DNA from: Nitrospirales bacterium
GTDB lineage: Bacteria; Nitrospirota; Nitrospiria; Nitrospirales; UBA8639
DNA: 64,000 nt
Reading direction: 5' to 3'
Assembly (NCBI GenBank): GCA_029261295.1
Contig: JAJDBP010000017.1
Coordinates: forward strand, 124,001 to 188,000
Shown: positions 26,148 through 32,851 of the stretch, piece by piece
How positions within the stretch are numbered: the stretch's first letter is position 1
Layout of the letters: each line of letters opens with the position of its first letter
Program-made: the position numbers and the translations under genes
The notes under the pieces: generated by a model
Database searches by the model: none
Seen by the model: the letters and a program-made list of their open reading frames with translations, nothing else
Told to the model about the DNA's origin: nothing

Positions 26148-26409
26148 CCATTGATCCCCCCTAATTCATTGAGGCTATGATGTTTTCCCCAGGCCTCTAC
26201 TGAAGAGTTGGTTACCCTTTGGGCGACTAGGTGAATAGGAATTGGAAGTATTCCTACATAAATCATAGATGTATTATAGATATATATACTTAATTACCAT
26301 TAAACTTTTTATTTAATTTTTGATGGTTATTATTGATTTTATTCACTTATTTTACGTTAGTGTTCAATACTATCTTTAATTATGAGGATTTTTTAATATT
26401 TTGTTAATC
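26148..26409. other. A/T-rich gene-free region
   Basis: From about 26260 to 26460 the sequence is strikingly A/T-rich compared with the rest of the window, with runs such as TATAGATATATATAC. I see no gene. It lies directly upstream of the predicted promoter for the zinc-ribbon gene, and could act as an UP-like or nucleoid-protein-binding region. Confidence 0.5.
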
Positions 26410-26437
26410 TTGACTTAAGAACAAAAAGCTATATCTA
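26410..26437 (+). promoter_or_regulatory. Predicted sigma70-type promoter of the zinc-ribbon gene
   Basis: TTGACT at 26410-26415 is followed after 16 bases by TATCTA at 26432-26437. The expected start point near 26444 leaves a 5' leader of about 45 bases with AGGAG shortly before ATG 26491. The match is partial in the -10 element. Confidence 0.4.
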
Positions 26438-26490
26438 AAGGTAGCAGTTACAATCTTTTTTTTGGAATTCGAACTTGTTAGGAGACAAAC

Positions 26491-26871
26491 ATGGGACACT
26501 ACGGCATACAAAAAAAATCATCGACAGTACGGGGAACAACCAAACGCCCCCTCAAATCTGCGCCGGTGCCCACGATTAAAGACGCAACACCTGTGAAACT
26601 AGAAAAACCGGTAAGCTCCGACGCCTGTACACGCTGCGGAGGCTTATTGGTTTCTCATTGGTGCATGAATGTCAATTATGATGCCGGTGGTATGGAAATT
26701 CTCACCAAGCGGTGCTTGCAATGTGGAGAGGTGATTGACCCTGTTATTTTAGAAAATCGCCAACATCCGGAACGCGAGGCCATGAAGAAAAAAACGCGCC
26801 CATTGCTGTCCAGACCTTTGGCCTCATCCAAAAGTAAAAGTGCAGGCATGAGCTGTAGCCCAGTTGCCTAA
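26491..26871 (+). CDS. Small zinc-ribbon protein of unknown function
   Basis: A 126-residue basic protein. The N-terminal 45 residues are low-complexity and Lys/Thr/Pro-rich. The middle (residues ~48-85) has CTRCGG...CLQCGE, two CxxC knuckles about 30 residues apart with another Cys (HWCMN) between, which suits a single zinc ribbon. The C-terminal 30 residues are again Lys/Ser-rich and end with a Cys (MSCSPVA). I know of no assigned function. AGGAG precedes the ATG. The leader and strong A/T-rich upstream region suggest good expression. Confidence 0.75.
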   Translation: MGHYGIQKKSSTVRGTTKRPLKSAPVPTIKDATPVKLEKPVSSDACTRCGGLLVSHWCMNVNYDAGGMEILTKRCLQCGEVIDPVILENRQHPEREAMKKKTRPLLSRPLASSKSKSAGMSCSPVA

Positions 26872-27137
26872 TCAACTGAGACTGGCTCAGTGAATAGATG
26901 GCTTTTTGGAACACCCACAAGGACGAGCAGGAAATTGCACCCTGAGGATACACAGACTAATTATTTTGTAAGTCTATCCTCCCCAGGATAATCTCAGGCC
27001 GTAAGCTCCCCTCTTCTTGTGGGTCCTTTTCTCGGCTTGTCCCATGACCTAAGCCTTTGGTTGCTTCCCCCCCTCTTACTTCCTCCTTGGTCTCTTTCTT
27101 TTCACTCTTCAATATTTTTCCTACATTCCAAAACCAC

Positions 27138-27341
27138 GTGAATCAACCAATAGTCGGATTTCACAAAGATGACCAAAACGATTGGGTAGCCGATCTTAGG
27201 TGCGGACATGGGCAACACGTCCGACATAACCCTCCTCTCAGTTCTCGACCCTGGGTTCAATCCTCAGAGGGTAGGCAGCAACATTTAGGAACCATACTGA
27301 ATTGTAAAAAATGCGAGGAAGAGGGGAACCCGCCACAATAG
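27138..27341 (+). CDS. DUF3565 small cysteine/histidine protein
   Basis: A 67-residue protein that matches the DUF3565 pattern throughout: VGFHKDDQNDWVADLRCGHGQHVRH, then RPWVQSSEGRQQHLG, then LNCKKCEEE. The three cysteines and clustered histidines suggest metal binding. The start is placed at GTG 27138 because homologues begin a few residues ahead of (V/I)GFH; the frame stays open upstream but the added sequence is Ser/Leu/Phe-rich and not typical. No convincing ribosome binding site is seen. Confidence 0.7.
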   Translation: MNQPIVGFHKDDQNDWVADLRCGHGQHVRHNPPLSSRPWVQSSEGRQQHLGTILNCKKCEEEGNPPQ

Positions 27342-27374
27342 GTCAGGGAACGCAGGTAAGAGTTCGAAAAAAAT

Positions 27375-27656
27375 CTAGGGATTATGCCATCTTGCTCCAT
27401 CTGCAGACTGATCTCCACCCTGATGAGTAATCTTCACAGTATCTCCATTTTTGACTAAACCATCTAGAGTAGAAATTTTATGATTTATGGTAAACATGAG
27501 TTCCTGTGCTTCCAGAAACGGCATAATTTCGCGAAAGTGCTCTTGATACGTTTCTAATAATTTCCGAAGGGAAAGGGATTCTTCCAAAGAAATCTCAACC
27601 TCAGGGTCCTCCACCACTTCTTTAAGAGCGTGCCCAAACATCAGGATTTTTATCAT
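27375..27656 (-). CDS. MoaD/ThiS-like beta-grasp protein with a C-terminal extension
   Basis: A 93-residue ubiquitin-fold protein. The beta-grasp pattern is MIKILMFGHALKE, then VEISLEESLSLRKLLETYQEHF, then ELMFTINHKISTLDGLVKNGDTVKITHQGG. Sulfur-carrier members end exactly at GG; here GG (about residues 80-81) is followed by DQSADGARWHNP. Either the tail is trimmed before thiocarboxylation, or this protein is not a sulfur carrier. No thiamine, molybdopterin or tungsten-cofactor gene is nearby. Confidence 0.75.
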   Translation of the reverse strand: MIKILMFGHALKEVVEDPEVEISLEESLSLRKLLETYQEHFREIMPFLEAQELMFTINHKISTLDGLVKNGDTVKITHQGGDQSADGARWHNP

Positions 27657-27773
27657 CGTTCTTCTCTCATTCTATACAACAGTACCTATCTTCTTCCCAT
27701 GGAGAGTAAACTTCACAATGGCGAACCAAAACTAAGGCAGGTAACACTAAACAGGCGAGGTGAGTTACATCGA

Positions 27774-28583
27774 TTAAGCGGAAAGATCGGCTACATGAGA
27801 TTCTTCTGGAACCTCTTGAGAATCAAAGGGAAGTTCCATTGAAAGTGCTTCCGAAGCACCTAAATCTTTCAACTCCTTCAGCGGTGGGAGATCTCGAAGA
27901 TCCCGCAGGCCAAAGCGTTGCAAGAATTGCTTGCCCGTTCCATATAACATAGGCCTACCTGGAACGTCTTGCCGCCCAACAATGCGAATGAGTTTTTGGT
28001 CCAAGAGTGTGCGCAACACACCCGAGGTTTCGACACCACGAATCTTTTCAATCTCTACACGTGTAATGGGCTGTTTGTAACTAATAATCGCTAGCGACTC
28101 TAAAGCTGAACGAGAGAGTTTTGTTGAGGGCTTAACTTTGGAAAGCCGTTTGATGGCCTCACTCTGCTCAGGTCGTGTCGCCATCACAAACCCACCCGCC
28201 ACTTCAGTAATCTGCAATCCTCGACCTAGTTGGTCATATTCGGCCTGAAGAGTCTGCATTGTCGTTTTGAGAGTTGCCTTGGGAACGCCCTCGAGCACCG
28301 ACACAAGCTTATCTAGGGTGATCGGATCATGAGAAACAAAGAGAAGAGCCTCAAACGTAGCTTTTATATCCTCCAAATCCCATTGAATGCCTTCAAGAGA
28401 TTCAGCTGCCCCCTCAGACTCAACAACCTCATTTCCAGGAACCTCACCTTCAAGAGAATCTTGACTTTCAGATAATTCCACGTCCATCACCTCTGAGGAG
28501 ACATGTCCATTTGTTACTCCATGTGTCATCATGATTCCTCCCTCTGTGGATTCAGCTGATTCATTTAAGGTCAAGCCAGACAC
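27774..28583 (-). CDS. scpB: Segregation and condensation protein B
   Basis: A 269-residue ScpB. Residues ~70-235 form the conserved pair of winged helices, with LEALLFVSHDPITLDKLV, then RSALESLAIISYKQPITRVEIEKIRGVETSGVLRTLLDQKLIRIVGR and PMLYGTGKQFLQRFGL. The N-terminal ~60 residues are acidic and low-complexity (SEVMDVELSESQDSLEGEVPGNEVVESEG), longer than in most ScpB proteins. With ScpA it joins SMC to form the condensin complex. The gene begins 6 bases after the scpA stop. Confidence 0.94.
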   Translation of the reverse strand: MSGLTLNESAESTEGGIMMTHGVTNGHVSSEVMDVELSESQDSLEGEVPGNEVVESEGAAESLEGIQWDLEDIKATFEALLFVSHDPITLDKLVSVLEGVPKATLKTTMQTLQAEYDQLGRGLQITEVAGGFVMATRPEQSEAIKRLSKVKPSTKLSRSALESLAIISYKQPITRVEIEKIRGVETSGVLRTLLDQKLIRIVGRQDVPGRPMLYGTGKQFLQRFGLRDLRDLPPLKELKDLGASEALSMELPFDSQEVPEESHVADLSA

Positions 28584-28589
28584 CCTTTT

Positions 28590-29420
28590 TTAACCATCCT
28601 CCTGCAAGACTGAATCAGGAGGATTTTCTTCACCAGCAGGCACAAATCGTCGAGTCACATGAATCGGACCAAACCCCTCCCCTTGAAATAACCGAACCAA
28701 ATTCATCCGCACAAGCTCCAGTAACCCTAAAAAGGTCACAATAATAAGGGGGCGGGACCACTGTTGTTCAAACAAGGCTTCAAAGGGGATGGTGGCTTCA
28801 GTTTCCAATCGTTCCATCACAACTTGGATCCGCTCTTCAATGGTCCAATTTTCTCTCGAAACTTCAACATAGGTATCAGACGGGGCTCGATCTAACACAC
28901 CTTGTAACGCACTCAGAAGATCAAACATTTGTAAATCTTCTGTCCACACATCATCTTCTTCCTCCTCAACCTTCTTGGGCACTGGAAGAGGATCACGAGT
29001 AAATGAATCCTTCCACACGCGCTCCCGAGTAACCAAACTCCCTGCGGCATCTTTAAAACGCTCATATTCAATAAGCTGACGAACCAATTCACTTCGAGGA
29101 TCAATAACCTCCTCATCCTCGGATTCAGGAGTCTCCTCCTTAGGAAGCAAGGTCCGAGACTTGATGTATAAAAGCGTAGAAGCCATGACCAAAAACTCAC
29201 CTGCCAAAGATAAGTTAAGGGTCTTCATTAAGGACAGATATTCCAAATATTGACGAGCAATCAAGGCAATTGGAATATCGTAAATATTGACCTTTTGTTT
29301 TCGAATCAGATGGAGGAGCAGGTCCATAGGCCCAGTAAAAGCCTCGAGCTTTACTTCATAAGCCTGATCGTCTTCAAGATCGGAAAGTTCAGGAAAATCA
29401 AGGGAAGGGGCAGAATCCAA
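28590..29420 (-). CDS. scpA: Segregation and condensation protein A
   Basis: A 276-residue kleisin. The N-terminal region has the ScpA signature YEVKLEAFTGPMDLLLHLIRKQKVNIYDIPIALIARQYLEYL (quoted in part: EAFTGPMDLLLHLIRKQKV). The middle includes VMASTLLYIKSRTLLP with an acidic linker after it, and the C-terminal winged helix carries TFLGLLELVRMNLVRLFQ. It bridges SMC heads and binds ScpB. Transcribed with scpB. Confidence 0.94.
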   Translation of the reverse strand: MDSAPSLDFPELSDLEDDQAYEVKLEAFTGPMDLLLHLIRKQKVNIYDIPIALIARQYLEYLSLMKTLNLSLAGEFLVMASTLLYIKSRTLLPKEETPESEDEEVIDPRSELVRQLIEYERFKDAAGSLVTRERVWKDSFTRDPLPVPKKVEEEEDDVWTEDLQMFDLLSALQGVLDRAPSDTYVEVSRENWTIEERIQVVMERLETEATIPFEALFEQQWSRPLIIVTFLGLLELVRMNLVRLFQGEGFGPIHVTRRFVPAGEENPPDSVLQEDG

Positions 29421-29515
29421 TCACAAGCCTTTCTGCGAAAACCACATTGGCAGTATATAATGGTGGTATACCATCTTTTGTGGGAAGCTGCAACATCCTA
29501 TCAAAATATAGTGGT

Positions 29516-30610
29516 TTACCCAATCCTAGTGGGTGACGGGTTCTTAGATATCCACAGGTAGAGTCCAATCAAAAGAGCCAGCCCTCCCAAAAGCACCCAC
29601 TGGCCTGTTTGGTTGATCTTAGACTGACCCGAAAGGGGAACTTCAACAGAAATATTACTGTCAGTAAATTGGGGTTGGATAGCAAACTCCCCTTCTGAAA
29701 AATCATACTCTCCTTCAAAACGGGAATTGGAAAAATCGACCACACTTCGAAACTGCCCCCCTCGAAAAGACACTCGGTTCCTAAACTCAGCAAACCGAAA
29801 ATAAATTTCCTGTTTGATTCTCACGCCTGAAAAATCCACAGGACCCTGATAGACAGACCCGGAGAACCCAGTCCCACTCAAAAAATTCGCCTGAGAAAAA
29901 TTCGCCTCCTGCTCAAATGTGACTTCAAGAAATTCTGCCACCCCCTTGAATTCCGCTTCGGCAAACGAGACGGGCCCCTGAAACTTTGCCTTATGAAACC
30001 GAGCATGGGTTCCAAAATACGTATGAGAAAAATCCACTTTATCTTCAAATTGTGCGCCAATAAAAAATCCTTCATGTTCAACCTTGACGTGTGAAAAGAC
30101 AAATGGTTTGACAAATATTATTTTAGAAAAATCAACCGACTGCATAAATGTAGTACTAGAAATATGGACATCTCCCAAGATAACCAGAACCTCGTTGACT
30201 AAATTCGTCGCCAGGACTTTTTCAAATTGACTATCACGAATGGTAATCGAACCAGAAATTACTCGAGCATTCTCAACACCCCCTCGTTGAGCAGCCGCTT
30301 GGAGATGCGGGGGGAGTAAGGGAATTTCAGCAAGAGGCTGTAATGGCAATTGATCTAACATCACGTCATCCACAATCAGTGCTCCCTGCAAATCTAGGCT
30401 CTTCCCAGATTCCAAGGCTGCAAGGATATCGGCACCTGAAACGGCCCATTCACGTTGATCAGCAGAAAAACAAAGACCCTCAAGATGAACCCAAAGCATA
30501 TGACTTGCTTGGGCAGGAGGCTCAAGGAGACTGCACGCCCAGACGTTCGAAGGCCATCCACTCATCAGCACAAGCCACAACAGGCCGACCCAGAGCATTT
30601 TATTCACCAT
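29516..30610 (-). CDS. Exported, C-terminally anchored pentapeptide-repeat protein
   Basis: A 364-residue protein. It has a signal peptide (KMLWVGLLWLVLMSGWPSNVWA) with a Cys right after (possible lipobox-like AC), about 120 residues without repeats, then from ~150 to ~320 a run of A(D/N/S)F-type pentapeptides such as SHTYF, HKAKF, AEAEF and SQANF, each with the usual Phe at the centre of the right-handed beta-helix. A hydrophobic segment (WVLLGGLALLIGLYLWI) lies near the C-terminus. Export plus a membrane tail separates it from the cytoplasmic gyrase-protecting Qnr type. Role unknown; it could be a cell-surface scaffold. Confidence 0.82.
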   Translation of the reverse strand: MVNKMLWVGLLWLVLMSGWPSNVWACSLLEPPAQASHMLWVHLEGLCFSADQREWAVSGADILAALESGKSLDLQGALIVDDVMLDQLPLQPLAEIPLLPPHLQAAAQRGGVENARVISGSITIRDSQFEKVLATNLVNEVLVILGDVHISSTTFMQSVDFSKIIFVKPFVFSHVKVEHEGFFIGAQFEDKVDFSHTYFGTHARFHKAKFQGPVSFAEAEFKGVAEFLEVTFEQEANFSQANFLSGTGFSGSVYQGPVDFSGVRIKQEIYFRFAEFRNRVSFRGGQFRSVVDFSNSRFEGEYDFSEGEFAIQPQFTDSNISVEVPLSGQSKINQTGQWVLLGGLALLIGLYLWISKNPSPTRIG

Positions 30611-30778
30611 TCACCTTTGCTCTTTGAGCGTGCCCGCATCCAACATAGATGACCAGGGATAACAACCTAAGAATACACAGAATTTCAAACTGGAACGACC
30701 AGGGTGTCTTGGCAACCGCAGACATTGGACGTACGAAGGCATGAACCGGAGAGGCTTGGCCGTATGAAAGCGAGCAAA

Positions 30779-31567
30779 TTATACAGGAGGGGAAGATTCA
30801 GTCGCGGAAGCCCCATTCCCATCGGCGGGCTTAGCGGTTGGTTGTTCATCAGATGGAGGCGATTCCTTTTTCGTGGACTTGGTCGCATCCGAAGCAGGAG
30901 CGCTAGCTTCCGGTGGCTTGGAAATATCCTTCAAGGCTAAGTAGAACTCTTGAAAATCATATTCTTTATGGGCAATGGTACGTTCAACGTCCTCCAAAGT
31001 TTTTGGTGCTGGCACGACAACTTTCTCCCCTTCTTGCCAATTGACGGGAGTGGCACAAGAAAAGCGCTGGGTAGTCTGCAGGGCAATCACTAACCGAAGA
31101 ATTTCATCAACATTTCTCCCCGCATTCAAGGGATAATACACAAGAGCTCGAATGACTCGCTTGGGATCAATAATAAATACCGCACGCACCGTGGCCGTCG
31201 AACTGGCATTAGGATGGATCATCCCGTAGAGTTTCGCAATTTTCATATTAGAATCGGCAATCATGGGAAACGGAATACTGACATTCATCTTTTCTTGAAT
31301 ATTACGCACCCATGCCAAATGGGAATGAATGCTATCGACACTCAGTCCAATGAGTTTCACATTACGTTGTCGGAAAAGTTCGTTTTGCCTGGCAAACCCA
31401 ATGAGCTCAGTCGTACATACCGGAGTAAAGTCAGCCGGGTGTGAAAAAAGAACAACCCAATCCTGTTCCTGCCAAACACTAAAATTAAATTCTGTATGAT
31501 GAGTTGTCACCCCAGAAAAATCTGGCGCAGGATCTCCAATGCGAGGCAATGCGTATTCTTCTGACAT
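30779..31567 (-). CDS. 1-Cys-type peroxiredoxin (Prx6 family) with a low-complexity tail
   Basis: A 262-residue thiol peroxidase. The peroxidatic cysteine is in DFTPVCTTELIGFARQ at about residue 50, with the conserved Thr and the usual Arg in AVFIIDPKRVIRALVYYP. The Prx6-type C-terminal domain (SCATPVNWQEGEKVVVPAPKTLEDVERTI) follows. The last ~45 residues (KPPEASAPASDATKSTKKE and so on) are Pro/Ala/Ser-rich and not part of the fold. AAAGGAG stands 6 bases ahead of the ATG. Role: reduction of H2O2 or alkyl hydroperoxides. Confidence 0.93.
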   Translation of the reverse strand: MSEEYALPRIGDPAPDFSGVTTHHTEFNFSVWQEQDWVVLFSHPADFTPVCTTELIGFARQNELFRQRNVKLIGLSVDSIHSHLAWVRNIQEKMNVSIPFPMIADSNMKIAKLYGMIHPNASSTATVRAVFIIDPKRVIRALVYYPLNAGRNVDEILRLVIALQTTQRFSCATPVNWQEGEKVVVPAPKTLEDVERTIAHKEYDFQEFYLALKDISKPPEASAPASDATKSTKKESPPSDEQPTAKPADGNGASATESSPPV

Positions 31568-31734
31568 GCAGTCTCCTTTTAGTCAGTCACACAATAACGT
31601 CGAATTTCCACATTCTTTGTAACAGGAAGCACCTCCAGGGAACAAGAATAACCCCCACCATGGAGGCTAAAAACACGATACCGGTGGGCAAAAGGATGAG
31701 AACTCTAAATACAAGCCTGAATCAATCTCTCTCT

Positions 31735-32673
31735 TTACCAGGAACGAGGAATCTCATCTTCATCATCTCCGGTATTTCCTTCGGTATCCCGGATAAACTT
31801 TCCTGGTCCAAGCTCCTCCGATAAATCTTCCGTTAGATCTAGATCTTCGTCAGCTTCGTCGGCTAAATCTTCCTCAAAATCATCATCTGCAAAATCATCA
31901 TCAAGGTTTTCTACTGCCAAACTTTCTGAATCTTCGTCCAAGTCAGATGTTAAGGACTCAAGAGTAATATCTCCATTACTTTCTACTTCAATACCCAACT
32001 CAGCATCAATATCATCGGGAAGGACCGCCTCCGTCACCCCAACTACCAAAGTAGAGGCAACCTCTTTTTTACCAGGAGCAATGGCCAATGTCTTTGAATC
32101 CTCTGCCGCAGATTTAGAAGCACCTTTTTCCCCCGGTGCCTTCTCAACGGGCTTCTTGGCAGACCCCACGACTTTTTTCACGACACCTACAGACTTCTTC
32201 GTCTTTGCGGCAACTTTGGTGACCTTAGCAGGCTTAGAAACTTTGGAGGCCTTCACTCTCGGCTTGGCCTTGGGTAGGGAACTCACCTTGGTCTTTTTTT
32301 TCGCAGATACACCTGTAGCTTTAACAGGTGTAGCCTTTTTTTTCGTTGGAGTTTTCTTGGAAACCGGCTTAGTCTTTTTCACATTCGGCTTGGGTTTGGT
32401 CTTTTTCGTCACGTTGGTCAATGTTTTCACTTTCCTTTTCACTACTTTTTTAGGCGTCGCTTTGGAGCCTGCAGAAGCTTTCGTCGTTCGCTTAGCTTTG
32501 GATTGAGATTTCGCACCAGCCTTGGCTTTTTTAGGTTTGGGCTTGGCCTTTTTGGACACAGCCGCTTTGGCTTTTACGGGCTTCTTTGACACAGACTTTG
32601 ACTTCGTTGCCACCTTTTTCTTCGTCTGAGGTTTGGGCTTGGCCTTTGACTTGGGCTTAGCCTTAGCAGCCAT
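31735..32673 (-). CDS. Histone H1-like lysine-rich protein with an acidic C-terminal half
   Basis: A 312-residue protein with two opposite halves. Residues 1-~190 are almost entirely Lys/Ala/Pro/Thr/Val with KPKAK- and KKTK-type repeats, as in bacterial H1-like proteins, and should bind DNA or RNA. Residues ~205-312 are strongly acidic (DDDFADDDFEEDLADEADEDL) and can shield or mimic nucleic acid. AGGAGG lies upstream of the ATG. A charge-split protein of this type may be a nucleoid or chaperone-like factor; the exact role is unknown. Internal repeats make gene-length variation among strains likely. Confidence 0.85.
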   Translation of the reverse strand: MAAKAKPKSKAKPKPQTKKKVATKSKSVSKKPVKAKAAVSKKAKPKPKKAKAGAKSQSKAKRTTKASAGSKATPKKVVKRKVKTLTNVTKKTKPKPNVKKTKPVSKKTPTKKKATPVKATGVSAKKKTKVSSLPKAKPRVKASKVSKPAKVTKVAAKTKKSVGVVKKVVGSAKKPVEKAPGEKGASKSAAEDSKTLAIAPGKKEVASTLVVGVTEAVLPDDIDAELGIEVESNGDITLESLTSDLDEDSESLAVENLDDDFADDDFEEDLADEADEDLDLTEDLSEELGPGKFIRDTEGNTGDDEDEIPRSW

Positions 32674-32851
32674 GTCTCACCCTCCTGAAAATATGATCGT
32701 CACCTGATCCGTAAGAAACGGACCGCCTCCTGAATTTCCCCATCTACCATGGAGAGGCCCTTGCAATCAACAAAAGAATAACAAAAAGAATATTCTTGTC
32801 ACGAAGGATTGCTTCCGAGAGTTCATTATCCTTGCTAAAATACCTGCGGCC

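Noticed and set aside
32081-32506. 141-codon plus-strand frame rich in Phe, Leu and Val
   Set aside because: It is the antisense of the Lys/Ala-rich H1-like gene; the hydrophobic composition is a by-product of complementing AAG/AAA and GCC codons.
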